Below, piece after piece: positions 1 to 8,435 of a stretch of DNA of 64,000 bases. Within the stretch, counting starts at the first letter, position 1. Every line of letters starts with the position of its first letter. The stretch is from assembly GCA_049324435.1 (NCBI GenBank), contig JBMOOQ010000027.1, positions 1-64,000 on the forward strand, given 5' to 3'. The notes beneath the pieces are model-generated. The model was not told the origin of the DNA, searched no databases, and saw nothing but the letters and a program-made list of their open reading frames with translations. The translations under genes and the position numbers were made by a program. Source of the stretch: Pseudorhodoplanes sp049324435 (lineage in GTDB: Bacteria > Pseudomonadota > Alphaproteobacteria > Rhizobiales > Xanthobacteraceae).

Positions 1-30
1 CTTTTCTATGCTTTCGCCAGCGGCCGCCAT
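1..30 (-). CDS. 5' end of a leftward gene, possibly MoxR-family AAA ATPase (partial)
   Basis: Only the first ten codons are inside the window; the gene runs off the left edge. They read MAAAGESIEK on the minus strand. The sequence GAAGGAA lies about seven bases before the ATG and is a good ribosome binding site, which is why I accept a start here. In related Hyphomicrobiales a MoxR-type ATPase gene is commonly divergent from the DUF1285 gene that follows, and its N-terminus is Ala/Glu-rich, so MoxR is my best guess. The function is an inference from remembered gene order; the ten visible residues alone cannot prove it. Confidence 0.4.
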   Translation of the reverse strand, partial: MAAAGESIEK

Positions 31-291
31 GTATTCCGTTCCTTCTATCGTCGGCCCATCGCCGTCAGCTATTCTTGCAGGTATTCTGGGCCATATATCT
101 ATTGAAAGCGATGCAACAACTGCGCCAAGGAGCCGCCAAAGATTGCGACGACGCAATCCGAATCGACGGCGGGCGAGGCCGAAAGCAACCAAGCTTACGC
201 TATTTTTGCCCGACGTCAGGCTATGTTGCATCGATCACTTTTGCGCGCGGCAACCTCGCTCTAAGGACGGTCCACAGGCTTGAGTCAAACC
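31..291. other. Divergent intergenic region
   Basis: This stretch separates the leftward gene at the edge from the DUF1285 gene and should hold both promoters. Both strands can be read as open frames for long distances here, but none has family similarity I recognise or a good ribosome site, so I treat them as non-coding. I see no convincing -35/-10 pair or hairpin terminator. Confidence 0.5.
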
Positions 292-891
292 ATGGCGAAC
301 CAAAGGCAGGACAATACCGCGGACCTGGACGGTATCGCCGCAGCCGTGCGGGCGAGCCGCGCCAAAGATTTGCCCCCGGTCCACCTTTGGAACCCGCCTT
401 TTTGCGGCGACCTCGATATCCGGATCGCGTCCGATGGCACGTGGTTCTATCTCGGAACGCCGATCGGCCGCGCCCCGCTGGTACGGCTGTTCGCTTCGGT
501 CCTGAAGCGGGAAGGGGACAGGTACTTTCTGGTGACCCCGGCGGAGAAGATCGGGATCGTTGTGGAGGATGCCCCATTTCTTGCGGTGGAAATGCGGCGC
601 GAGGACACTGCGTCCGGGCCGCGCCTGTTCTTCCGGACCAATGTCGATGACTGGGTCTTGTGCGATGCGGAGCATGCGCTGCGCTTCGAGCGCGAAGCCG
701 GCTCGGGCGGTTTGAAGCCCTATTTGCATGTGCGCCGCGATTTGTGGGCCAAGGTTACGCGCGCGCTGTTCTACGAACTCGTGGAACTCGGCGAGGAGCG
801 CGATGTGGGCGGCGAGCGCATGTTTGGGGTGGCGTCCGGCGGCGCATTCTTCCCGATGTCCCGTGCCGATGCGCTCGAGGAATTGAGCTGA
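292..891 (+). CDS. DUF1285 domain-containing protein
   Basis: Small soluble protein of 199 residues matching the DUF1285 family, with the typical opening PPVHLWNPPFCGDLDIRI and an F-L-V-T-P-x-E-K-I stretch in the middle. No catalytic function is established for the family. I chose the ATG at 292; a TTG at 280 is nine bases after AAGGACGG (263-270) and would add MSQT, so the start is uncertain by four codons. It is followed after six bases by the CoA diphosphatase gene, and the next two genes overlap by ATGA, so it is the first gene of a four-gene operon that ends with the CCA enzyme. No transmembrane segment or signal peptide. Confidence 0.85.
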   Translation: MANQRQDNTADLDGIAAAVRASRAKDLPPVHLWNPPFCGDLDIRIASDGTWFYLGTPIGRAPLVRLFASVLKREGDRYFLVTPAEKIGIVVEDAPFLAVEMRREDTASGPRLFFRTNVDDWVLCDAEHALRFEREAGSGGLKPYLHVRRDLWAKVTRALFYELVELGEERDVGGERMFGVASGGAFFPMSRADALEELS

Positions 892-897
892 CGTGCA

Positions 898-1554
898 ATG
901 ACGGACCTTCCTTCGCAGGCCTTTCCGAGCGACTTTTTCGAGCGCGCACGTGCGCGCCTGACGCTCGACCCGCCTTCGGGTCTGACCGATCCGGATTCCC
1001 TTCCTCTGCGGGGCGATCACGATGCCGATCCGGTCCTGAAGGCAATCGCGGCAGTTCGTCCAATCAAACCCGCCGCGGTGCTGATCCCGGTGATCGATCG
1101 CGACGAGCCCATGGTGCTGCTGACCCAGCGGACGGCCCATTTGCCTCAGCATGCCGGGCAGGTCGCTTTCCCTGGCGGCAAGATCGACGCGACCGACGCG
1201 AGTCCGCTGGCCGCGGCGTTGCGTGAGGCAGATGAGGAGGTCGGGCTTTCCGGAAGCGCGGTCGAGCCGATCGGTTACCTCGATGTCTATATGACAACGC
1301 TCGGCTACCGGATCGTCCCGGTGGTTGCGCGCGTGCGGCCGCCGTTCACCCTCAGGCTTAATCCCGATGAGGTGGAAGACACTTTCGAAGTGCCGCTATC
1401 GTTCATGATGGAAGAGGCTAACCATCAGACCCATAGCCGCGAGTGGCAGGGTATGATGCGGACCTATTATGCGATTCCGTTCGGTGAGCGTTACATCTGG
1501 GGTGTGACCGCCGGCATATTCCGCAATCTCCAGCAGAGAATTTACGGTTCATGA
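898..1554 (+). CDS. Nudix hydrolase, CoA diphosphatase (NudL-like)
   Basis: Predicted to cleave coenzyme A or acyl-CoA to 3',5'-ADP and (acyl-)phosphopantetheine. The 218-residue protein has the CoA-pyrophosphatase signature LLTQRTAHLPQHAGQVAFPG at residues 75-93, running straight into the Nudix box (GGK followed by R109-E110 and E113-E114 then VGL), which supplies the metal-binding glutamates. The LLTxR...H.G.VAFPGG form distinguishes this subgroup from general Nudix enzymes. Second gene of the operon; its stop overlaps the next start (ATGA at 1551-1554), implying coupled translation. The substrate is inferred from family membership. Confidence 0.88.
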   Translation: MTDLPSQAFPSDFFERARARLTLDPPSGLTDPDSLPLRGDHDADPVLKAIAAVRPIKPAAVLIPVIDRDEPMVLLTQRTAHLPQHAGQVAFPGGKIDATDASPLAAALREADEEVGLSGSAVEPIGYLDVYMTTLGYRIVPVVARVRPPFTLRLNPDEVEDTFEVPLSFMMEEANHQTHSREWQGMMRTYYAIPFGERYIWGVTAGIFRNLQQRIYGS

Positions 1555-1814
1555 TCCGGTCGATCCTGACTCAAATCGCGTTGTTTCTTACGCCATTCGC
1601 AGTCTACGCGCTGTTTCTGTATGCCACCCGCGCGGGTGTTCTTCAGGTCGAGTCCTGGCCCGCGAAGACAGTGGCTTTTTTGACCGCTGCGGCGGTTCTG
1701 CTCATGGTCGCGGGCTTTGTCGTATTAGGCCTAATGGATCATCAGCCGGCGGGCTCCAACTATGTTCCGCCGCATATGGAAGACGGCAAGCTAATCCCCG
1801 GGCATTTCAAATGA
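1551..1814 (+). CDS. DUF6111 family small membrane protein
   Basis: An 87-residue inner-membrane protein with two hydrophobic helices (about residues 5-27 and 40-64) and a short C-terminal tail containing NYVPPHMEDGKLIPGHFK. This tail and the two-helix layout fit DUF6111, an alphaproteobacterial family of unknown function that is usually found between the CoA diphosphatase and the CCA transferase, as here. Its start overlaps the preceding stop and its stop overlaps the next start, each by ATGA, so the three genes are very likely translated together. Confidence 0.8.
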   Translation: MIRSILTQIALFLTPFAVYALFLYATRAGVLQVESWPAKTVAFLTAAAVLLMVAGFVVLGLMDHQPAGSNYVPPHMEDGKLIPGHFK

Positions 1815-3064
1815 GCCGGCTGCGGCCGCATCTTGGTGACGCGCCGTGGCTGACCGGCGGCCCGCTCGCCCGCATTCTCGACATTCTCGATCGTGATGGC
1901 GAGGAGGCGCGCGTGGTCGGCGGCGCGGTCCGCAATGCCCTGATCGGCCAGCCCGTGCAGGAGATCGACGTCGCCACTACCGCTCAGCCGGATGAAGTCT
2001 TGCGTCGCGCCGCGCAGGCGCATCTGCGCGCGGTTCCGACCGGAATCGATCACGGCACCGTTACGCTGGTCGCGGACGGTACGCCATACGAGGTTACGAC
2101 ATTGCGCGAGGACGTTGAGACCTATGGCCGCAAGGCGAAGGTCGAGTTCGGCCGCGACTGGCGGCGCGATGCAGAACGTCGCGACTTCACAATCAATGCG
2201 CTGTCCTTGTCGCGCGATGGCGTGGTTCACGACTATGTCGGCGGGCTTGCCGATCTCGAGGCACGGCGCGTGCGCTTTATCGGCGACGCCGGGCAGCGCA
2301 TTGCGGAAGACTATCTGCGGATCCTGCGCTTTTTCCGGTTCCATGCGGCCTATGGCGAAGGTGAACCCGATCCCGCCGCCCTGCATGCCTGCATCGCCGG
2401 CCGTGACGGGCTGTCATCGCTGTCGCGAGAACGCGTCCGCATGGAGCTTCTCAAGCTCGTTGTGGCGCGCCGCGCGTCTGACGCGGTCCAGGTGATGGCG
2501 AATTCCGGGATTCTGGTAACCATTCTCGGCGGCGTGCCATATCCCGTGTCATTCCAGCGGATGACCGCGATCGAGACGTCACTCAATCAGCCGCCGGATG
2601 CCATCCGCAGGCTTTCAGCGCTCGCCGTCGCAATCCAGGAAGATGCGGAGCGGCTGTTCGAGCGGCTGCGGCTGTCCAACGCTGAGCACGACCGGTTGCG
2701 CAGCTTGGCGGATGGCTGGTGGCGCGTTGTGCCCGATCAGATGAGTCCGCAGGAGGGCCGGGCATTGCTGTATCGCCTCGGCGCGCTGCGGTTTACGGAC
2801 CGCGTTTTGCTGGCATGGAGCCGTTCGCAGGACGGGCCTGACGATCCGGCTTGGCGCGATCTTGTGGGGCTGCCGGCGCGCTGGCAGGCGCCCGCCTGTC
2901 CGATCATGGCGGCTGATCTGATAGCGCGCGGCCTTGCCAAAGGGCCAGCGCTCGGCGCCGCGCTCCGCGACGCGGAGGCCGCCTGGATCGCTGCCGATTT
3001 TCCAACAGATCCGATGGCCGCGGCCGCTATCGCCGATCAAGTGGCCGCGAATCACCGGACCTAA
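1811..3064 (+). CDS. cca: CCA tRNA nucleotidyltransferase / poly(A) polymerase family
   Basis: Adds or repairs the 3'-terminal CCA of tRNAs using CTP and ATP. The 417-residue protein has class II nucleotidyltransferase motifs: GGAVRNALIG at residues 37-46, the metal-binding acidic pair E51-x-D53 (usually D-x-D in the family, so the first residue is a conservative change), and ERRDFTINAL further on. The C-terminal half is the usual helical tRNA-binding part and there is no HD domain. Last gene of the DUF1285 operon, starting within the stop of the DUF6111 gene. A poly(A) polymerase role cannot be excluded by sequence alone, but length and context favour CCA addition. Confidence 0.9.
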   Translation: MSRLRPHLGDAPWLTGGPLARILDILDRDGEEARVVGGAVRNALIGQPVQEIDVATTAQPDEVLRRAAQAHLRAVPTGIDHGTVTLVADGTPYEVTTLREDVETYGRKAKVEFGRDWRRDAERRDFTINALSLSRDGVVHDYVGGLADLEARRVRFIGDAGQRIAEDYLRILRFFRFHAAYGEGEPDPAALHACIAGRDGLSSLSRERVRMELLKLVVARRASDAVQVMANSGILVTILGGVPYPVSFQRMTAIETSLNQPPDAIRRLSALAVAIQEDAERLFERLRLSNAEHDRLRSLADGWWRVVPDQMSPQEGRALLYRLGALRFTDRVLLAWSRSQDGPDDPAWRDLVGLPARWQAPACPIMAADLIARGLAKGPALGAALRDAEAAWIAADFPTDPMAAAAIADQVAANHRT

Positions 3065-3077
3065 AGGACCGGACATG

Positions 3078-3105
3078 AAAAAAGCCCCGGCTTGCGCCGG
3101 GGCTT
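3078..3105 (-). terminator. Rho-independent terminator of the OMP gene
   Basis: A perfect 10-bp stem (3082-3091 with 3096-3105, loop TTGC) has a run of six A on its left side, which is a U-run when read on the minus strand. It therefore terminates the leftward OMP gene that stops at 3133. It lies 18 bases after the cca stop on the plus strand and could also stop that transcript weakly, but the T-tract is on the wrong side for it. Confidence 0.85.
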
Positions 3106-3132
3106 CCGAGTTCAGAGAGAGCTCAAACTCGA

Positions 3133-3876
3133 TCAGTACTTCGCCACAACCGGCGACTTGCTGTAGCCAAAGCGATAGTTCAGGCCGACCTTCACGGTGT
3201 GGGCGGTCACGTCGGCATCGAAGCCGCCAGCGGCCGGGCCACCGAAGTAGTCCTGATTGCCGAGGTCGAGATACAGGTACTCAACCTTGGCCGACCAGTT
3301 GTCGAGCAGCGCCCATTCGACGCCAGCGCCGACCGTCCAGCCGACGTGAGTGTTCGACGAGCTTGAGCCAGCCGGCCACGGGCCGAAAGCGACGCTAGCG
3401 CCAATTTCATTGGTGCCCCATGCGACACCACCCGTACCATAGAACATCGCGCGATCCCAAGCGTAGCCAAGGCGCAACCGCGCAGTGCCGAAGTAGTTGA
3501 GTTCGCTAAAGCCGTTGGCAACAATGCCTCCGCCGGCGACTGTCGCGCTGTCCTTCATGTTGGCCCATTGCGAGTCGACCTCGACACCCCAGACCCAGTT
3601 CGAGCCGGGAGCCTGCCAGTTCCAGCCGATCTGACCGCCGCCGAAGAAGCCGTCTTGCTTCGCCGTAGCTGGACCAAAGCCGAACAGATTGTTTGTGTCT
3701 GTTTCCCCCCAGCCGTAGCCGACGTTGCCGCCGATATAGAAGCCGCTCCAGTTGTAGGCGGTCACCACCGGTGCTGCCTTGTAAACCGGACGGGCGATAT
3801 CCGCCGCCGACGCGGACTGGACCGCGCCGAGCGCGAGGCCTGCAGCCGCGACTGCAGCGATTGTGAAGTTACGCAT
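3133..3876 (-). CDS. Outer-membrane beta-barrel protein (OmpA/Omp31-like surface barrel)
   Basis: A 247-residue outer-membrane protein. It has a Sec signal peptide (MRNFTIAAVAAAGLALGA..., cleavage near SASA-AD), a proline-containing linker, then NWSGFYIGGNVGYGWG, the standard first strand of the small 8-stranded barrels of Hyphomicrobiales. It ends LNYRFGYSKSPVVAKY; the barrel-closing strand is aromatic, but extra residues follow it. The start at 3876 is preferred because GGGGGAG precedes it by about five bases; an upstream ATG at 3888 has its AAGGAA too close. It is monocistronic, with its own terminator to the left. Its role is structural or porin-like by analogy; no ligand is known. Confidence 0.88.
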   Translation of the reverse strand: MRNFTIAAVAAAGLALGAVQSASAADIARPVYKAAPVVTAYNWSGFYIGGNVGYGWGETDTNNLFGFGPATAKQDGFFGGGQIGWNWQAPGSNWVWGVEVDSQWANMKDSATVAGGGIVANGFSELNYFGTARLRLGYAWDRAMFYGTGGVAWGTNEIGASVAFGPWPAGSSSSNTHVGWTVGAGVEWALLDNWSAKVEYLYLDLGNQDYFGGPAAGGFDADVTAHTVKVGLNYRFGYSKSPVVAKY

Positions 3877-4342
3877 GAGCTCCCCCATTTCCTTTGCGGG
3901 TGTTTAAACACGAAGACGTACGGGAATGTTCCGTCTCGAAACGCGTGTACGGGGCAAATACGGCAAAAGTGTCTAAAAATCTGCCACAATTTCGAACGGA
4001 AGCGTGGAACTTGGTCAGTGTGTCGCAGATGTCACAAGAAACGGATGGGTAACCGTAAGGGGCGGTTCTGACGCCGGGCAAGGCCCTTTGCCTGCGCCGA
4101 GGGCCTATTAAAGCGCGGTTTTGGACCTGGATTTGTGCTTATGCGTGCTGCCTGCTGGGCAGCACGGTCTTTCGACCCTCTCTCATTCTGCTCGCTTTGC
4201 CGACTCGTCCTCGTGGAGACGCTTTGTCCGGCCGGTCCAAAATGCGGCCGTGGCTAAAAGAGCGTTTATCTGCGGCCGGCTGCCAGAGTTTTTTCCGTCG
4301 AGCCCGATTCGCACGGCGCCGCCTTGCGCCCGCCAAGCCACC
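3877..4342. other. Intergenic region between OMP and hemF
   Basis: About 460 bases without a supported gene. Next to the OMP start is a perfect 12-base palindrome GTGTTTAAACAC (3900-3911), inside what must be the OMP leader. An imperfectly terminator-like hairpin lies at 4145-4165 (8-bp stem, 5-base loop) without a T-run. Because hemF is read leftward into this region, its 3' end and transcript end fall here, but I see no strong terminator for it. No RNA gene was recognised. Confidence 0.5.
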
Positions 4343-5320
4343 TCAGGGCCACTTCACCACCGGCGGCAGTGACGACAGGATCGAATCGACATTGCCGCCA
4401 GTCTTCAGCCCGAAGATCGTGCCGCGATCGTAGAGCAGATTGTATTCGACATACCGCCCGCGTCGGATCAACTGCTCCTCGCGTTCGGCCTCGCCGTAGG
4501 ATTTTGCGAAATTTGCACGCACCAGCCGCGGATAGACGTCGAGAAATGCGCGCCCGACGTCCTGTGTGAAGGCGAAATCCGCATCCCAGTCGCCGCTATT
4601 GTGCCAGTCGTAGAAGATGCCGCCGATGCCGCGCGGCTCGTTGCGGTGCTTGAGAAAGAAATACTCGTCGCACCACGCTTTGTACCGGTCATATGGTGCA
4701 ATCTCCGCGTGAGCCTCGCAGGCAGACTTCATCGCGGCGTGAAAGGCGATCGTGTCCGGATCGTCCTGCCTGCGGCGCGCATTCAGGACCGGTGTCAGGT
4801 CCGCGCCGCCGCCGAACCACGCCTTGGTCGTGACCACAAAGCGCGTGTTCATGTGGACGGCCGGCACATACGGGTTCCATGGATGAGCGATGAGCGAAAT
4901 GCCGGAGGCCCAGAACCGCGGGTCTGCGTCGGCACCTGGAATTTCCTTGCGGAATTCCGGTGCGAATTCGCCGAACACGGTCGAGCAATGGACGCCGACC
5001 TTTTCGAACACGCGGCCTTTCATCATCGACATGACGCCGCCGCCGCCCGGTTGACCGGTGTGATCGGTCCGGTCCCAGGGGGTACGCAAGAAGCGGCCCG
5101 GAGGCATCGAGGATTGCGGCATGCCGGGTGGCAGATCGTCCTCGAGCAATTCGAAGGCTTTGCAAATGCGGTCGCGCAATTGTTCGAACCAGGCGCGCGC
5201 CTCGTCCTTGCGCTGATCCAGCAGCGCCACGTCCGCTGGCCGCAAAGCGGGAAGGGCGCCTGTCAGCGCACCGCGGTCATTGGTCGCCTGATTGCGTGTC
5301 GTCATGTGAGGCGTCGTCAT
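4343..5320 (-). CDS. hemF: Oxygen-dependent coproporphyrinogen III oxidase
   Basis: Catalyses aerobic oxidative decarboxylation of coproporphyrinogen III to protoporphyrinogen IX in haem biosynthesis, in the cytoplasm. The 325-residue sequence contains the family core: PGGGGVMSMMKGRVFEKVGV near residue 90, STVFGEF, HMNTRF, the WFGGGADLTP loop and KHRNEPRGIGGIFYDW. It ends ILSSLPPVVKWP, typical of full-length HemF. A second ATG five codons in is an alternative start; neither has a clear ribosome site. It is read in the same direction as trmL and the thioredoxin-like gene, with a 142-base gap that contains a possible tiny ORF ending one base before this ATG. Confidence 0.95.
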   Translation of the reverse strand: MTTPHMTTRNQATNDRGALTGALPALRPADVALLDQRKDEARAWFEQLRDRICKAFELLEDDLPPGMPQSSMPPGRFLRTPWDRTDHTGQPGGGGVMSMMKGRVFEKVGVHCSTVFGEFAPEFRKEIPGADADPRFWASGISLIAHPWNPYVPAVHMNTRFVVTTKAWFGGGADLTPVLNARRRQDDPDTIAFHAAMKSACEAHAEIAPYDRYKAWCDEYFFLKHRNEPRGIGGIFYDWHNSGDWDADFAFTQDVGRAFLDVYPRLVRANFAKSYGEAEREEQLIRRGRYVEYNLLYDRGTIFGLKTGGNVDSILSSLPPVVKWP

Positions 5321-5462
5321 ATCAGGCGTTCAGGGCGATGATGGTGAAGCCGGCACCGGTGCGGTTCGCGGCCGTTGCCGGGCAACCGTCGCAGTCCGCC
5401 ACCATACACAAGAGCGGGGCCTCGCAAAAACCCTTTGCCGCGGCGCAGCCGGCCGCTCTCCG

Positions 5463-5801
5463 CTAGCTCGATTCCGGCAGATCGATCGCTGCCATGGCGC
5501 CAGCGATCATATCCGCGTCCTGCGGCCTGACCAGACGGGAGATTTCGCGTCCGTCCTTGAGGAAGATGAGGGTCGGCCAAAGCGTTACGCGGAAAGAGCG
5601 CCCGAGCGGGCGTCCGCGGCCGTCCTCGATTTTGAGGTGGCGGACCTTTGGATGCGCGGCAAGGACCTGTTCGACGAGAGGTGCCGCACGTCTGCAGTGC
5701 CCGCACCAGGCGCTTCCGAATTCCAGCAACGTTGCCCCCCTTTGGTCGTCGATCTCGGAGCGGGAAGGCTCTTTCGTGGTGTAGTCGGGATTGAAGGGCA
5801 T
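5463..5801 (-). CDS. Thioredoxin-family protein (WCGHC motif)
   Basis: A 112-residue thioredoxin-fold protein with the active-site motif WCGHC at about residues 32-36 in the context LLEFGSAWCGHCRRAAPLVE, followed by the cis-proline region LWPTLIFLKDGREISRLV. WCGHC is less common than WCGPC and is also seen in protein disulfide isomerases. There is no signal peptide, so it should act in the cytoplasm as a disulfide reductase or a thiol-linked helper. It lies 63 bases after trmL and upstream of hemF on the same strand. The partner is unknown. Confidence 0.85.
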   Translation of the reverse strand: MPFNPDYTTKEPSRSEIDDQRGATLLEFGSAWCGHCRRAAPLVEQVLAAHPKVRHLKIEDGRGRPLGRSFRVTLWPTLIFLKDGREISRLVRPQDADMIAGAMAAIDLPESS

Positions 5802-5864
5802 CGGACGGCCGGCCTGACGCTGCTGCGCTTTCGGAGAGGGACATATGTCCGGGCGGCGCCGGTG

Positions 5865-6356
5865 TTAACCGTCTTGCCGCCGTTGCCGCATCATCTCGCC
5901 CGCGGCCATCGCCACCGTCATTGCAACATTCAGCGAACGCAAGCCTTCCTGCATCGGAATGCGCAGCCGAATGTCGGCGGTCTCCGCGACGTGGTCGGGC
6001 ACGCCGGCCGATTCGCGGCCGAACAACAGCACCTGCGGCGGCCTGTAGTCGTGGTCGAGGTAACTGACCGCCCCCCGGGTCGTGAACAGGGTCAGCCCGA
6101 GCCCGGCGCGTTGCCGCCAGGCATCGAATGCCGCGAAGGAGGCATGGCGCTCGATTGTCACCCGATCGAGATAGTCCATCCCGGCACGGCGGAAGGCGCG
6201 GTCGGTGACCGGAAATCCGGCCGGCTCGATCAGATGAGCGGTGATCCCAAGGCAGGCGCAGAGCCGCAGAATCGTGCCCGTGTTCTGGGGGATGTCCGGC
6301 TCGAACAGGGCGATCGACGGCGCATTGAGATGGGTCAAAATCCGCAGCTCCGGCAC
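5865..6356 (-). CDS. trmL: tRNA (cytidine(34)-2'-O)-methyltransferase
   Basis: SPOUT-class methyltransferase that 2'-O-methylates the wobble position of tRNA-Leu isoacceptors. The 163-residue length and the motifs fit: IALFEPDIPQNTGTILRLCA near the N-terminus (motif 1), LLFGRESAGVPD in the middle and IPMQEGLRSLNVAMTVAMAA near the C-terminus (the SAM-binding knot). It is divergent from the cytochrome bc1 operon, an arrangement known from related alphaproteobacteria, and heads a leftward series with the thioredoxin-like gene and hemF. Confidence 0.93.
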   Translation of the reverse strand: MPELRILTHLNAPSIALFEPDIPQNTGTILRLCACLGITAHLIEPAGFPVTDRAFRRAGMDYLDRVTIERHASFAAFDAWRQRAGLGLTLFTTRGAVSYLDHDYRPPQVLLFGRESAGVPDHVAETADIRLRIPMQEGLRSLNVAMTVAMAAGEMMRQRRQDG

Positions 6357-6589
6357 ACCGAAATTCGACGTTCGGCTAAGGACTTGTGCGACTCTTTATC
6401 AGAGTTGCAATGGCACACTTGCGCTCCCATGGTAAGGGTGCCAATAACACGCCGCCGGATCGCCGCTGACGGCCTTCCCACGGGTCGGACGTGGCCGGTT
6501 CGCTCGCCGCCGCGGGATCGACGACAGGTCAATCTCTCGACAGGTTGCAGCGCGCAGGCTCCCGGCACGACGGAAGAGGGACTTTCACC

Positions 6590-7120
6590 GTGGCATCCAC
6601 TGCAGCATCGGCGGCTCCTACGCGCCGCGATTTCCTTTATGTGGCGACCGGTTCGGTGGCCGCTGTCGGCGCCGCCTTTACGGCATGGCCGCTGATCTAC
6701 CAGATGAACCCGGACGCCTCCACGATTGCCGCCGGTGCTCCGGTCGAGGTCGACCTCACGCCGATCGCCGAGGGCCAGGTGATCAAGGTGTTCTGGCGCG
6801 GCAAGCCGATCTTTGTGAACCACCGGACCGCAAAGGAAATTAAGGAGGCCGAGGACGTCAATCTGGCCAGCCTGCCGGACCCTCAACCGGACTCGGCGCG
6901 GGTCAAGAAGGGGCACGCCAACTTCCAGGTCCTAATCGGAATCTGTACGCATCTCGGGTGCATCCCGATCGCGCATTCCGGCCCGTATAACGGTTATTTC
7001 TGCCCCTGCCACGGCTCGGTCTACGACACCTCCGGCCGTATCCGGTCCGGCCCGGCGCCGTCCAACCTTGCCCTGCCGCCGTATGAATTCCTCTCCGATA
7101 CCAGAATCAGGATCGGCTAA
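6590..7120 (+). CDS. petA: Ubiquinol-cytochrome c reductase Rieske iron-sulfur subunit
   Basis: Carries the [2Fe-2S] cluster of the cytochrome bc1 complex. The cluster motifs CTHLGC and CPCHGS are present, and the N-terminus has a twin-arginine type anchor (TRRDFLYVATGSVAAVGAAF). I take the GTG at 6590 as the start: GAAGAGGG lies about ten bases before it and it gives VASTAASAAPTRRDF, the length seen in relatives. The frame is open further upstream to 6491, but those residues do not look like the family. First gene of a three-gene bc1 operon, 44 bases before petB. Confidence 0.93.
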   Translation: MASTAASAAPTRRDFLYVATGSVAAVGAAFTAWPLIYQMNPDASTIAAGAPVEVDLTPIAEGQVIKVFWRGKPIFVNHRTAKEIKEAEDVNLASLPDPQPDSARVKKGHANFQVLIGICTHLGCIPIAHSGPYNGYFCPCHGSVYDTSGRIRSGPAPSNLALPPYEFLSDTRIRIG

Positions 7121-7164
7121 CGCCAAGACGTCATCCTGAAAGCTCTCCCGAAAAGGCTTCTCCA

Positions 7165-8415
7165 ATGAGCGGACATTCGACCTATCAGCCGCAAAACGCA
7201 TTCATGAAGTGGCTGGAAGCGCGGCTACCGATCGCGGGTCTCGTCCACTCCTCGTTCATTGCCTATCCGACGCCGCGCAATCTCAACTATTGGTGGACGT
7301 TCGGCGGCATCCTGTCGTTCATGCTGGCTGCTCAGATCGTCACCGGCATCGTCCTGGTGATGCATTACACGCCGCACGAGACGATGGCGTTTAATTCTGT
7401 CGAGCACATTATGCGCGACGTGAATTACGGCTGGCTGCTCCGCTACCTGCATTCGAACGGCGCCTCGATGTTCTTCATTGCCGTCTACATCCACATGTTC
7501 CGTGGCATGTATTACGGCTCCTACAAGGCGCCGCGCGAGGTTCTCTGGATCCTAGGCGTCATCATCTACCTGTTGATGATGGCAACCGGATTCCTCGGCT
7601 ACACGCTGCCCTGGGGCCAGATGAGCTTCTGGGGCGCGACCGTCATCACCAACTTCTTCTCCGCGATTCCGCTGGTGGGCGAGACCGTGACGACCTGGCT
7701 GTGGGGCGGCTATTCGGTCGGCAACCCGACGCTGCAACGCTTCTTCTCGCTGCACTATCTGCTGCCCTTCGTCATCGCGGGCGTCGTCGTGCTGCACGTC
7801 TGGGCGCTGCACGTCGTGGGTCAGAACAATCCGGCCGGCATCGAGCCGAAGGGCGACAAGGACACCGTGCCGTTCACGCCCTACGCGACGATCAAGGACG
7901 GGTTCGCGATGGTCTGCTTCATGCTGTTCTTCGCCTACTTCGTCTTCTACATCCCGAATTATCTCGGTCACGCCGACAACTACATCCCGGCCAACCCGGC
8001 CGTGACGCCGGCGCATATCGTTCCTGAATGGTACTATCTGCCGTTCTACGCGATCCTGCGCGCGATCCCGAACAAACTCCTTGGAGTCATTGCGCTGTTC
8101 GCCTCTATCGGCATTCTCGTATTCCTGCCGTGGCTCGATTCGTCGAAGGTGCGTTCGGCGCGCTATCGGCCGCTGTTCCGGCAGTTCTTCTGGATCTTCG
8201 TCGCGGTCTGCCTGGGTCTCGGTTATCTCGGCGCCAAGCCTGCCGAGGGCGGCTATGTCATCGCCTCTCAGATCCTGACCTTCTATTACTTCGCACACTT
8301 CCTCATCATCCTGCCGCTGCTCTCGCGGTTCGAAAAAACCAAGCCGCTGCCGAGTTCGATCTCGGAATCGGTGCTGAAGCACGGCGTGCCCGCTCCGGCA
8401 TCGACACGGCATTGA
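7165..8415 (+). CDS. petB: Cytochrome b subunit of the bc1 complex
   Basis: Eight-helix membrane subunit that binds two b haems and both quinone sites. The 416-residue protein shows the standard features: helix B and D histidines (H in VMHYTPH and LHVWALH regions), GYTLPWGQMSFWGATVITN of the Qo site and PEWYYLPFYAILRAIPNK of the ef loop (PEWY). In Bradyrhizobium cytochrome b continues in frame into cytochrome c1; here a stop codon after STRH and a new ribosome site separate them. Second gene of the operon. Confidence 0.96.
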   Translation: MSGHSTYQPQNAFMKWLEARLPIAGLVHSSFIAYPTPRNLNYWWTFGGILSFMLAAQIVTGIVLVMHYTPHETMAFNSVEHIMRDVNYGWLLRYLHSNGASMFFIAVYIHMFRGMYYGSYKAPREVLWILGVIIYLLMMATGFLGYTLPWGQMSFWGATVITNFFSAIPLVGETVTTWLWGGYSVGNPTLQRFFSLHYLLPFVIAGVVVLHVWALHVVGQNNPAGIEPKGDKDTVPFTPYATIKDGFAMVCFMLFFAYFVFYIPNYLGHADNYIPANPAVTPAHIVPEWYYLPFYAILRAIPNKLLGVIALFASIGILVFLPWLDSSKVRSARYRPLFRQFFWIFVAVCLGLGYLGAKPAEGGYVIASQILTFYYFAHFLIILPLLSRFEKTKPLPSSISESVLKHGVPAPASTRH

Positions 8416-8435
8416 GCGGCGGGAGACGGACTCAC

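Noticed and set aside
8..650. Two rightward frames at the left edge (91 and 191 codons)
   Set aside because: The second overlaps the DUF1285 gene in another frame, and neither has a convincing ribosome site or family similarity.
4145..4165. Hairpin GTGCTGCC/GGCAGCAC as a terminator for hemF
   Set aside because: It is 178 bases past the hemF stop and no U-run follows on the minus strand, so it is not a convincing terminator.
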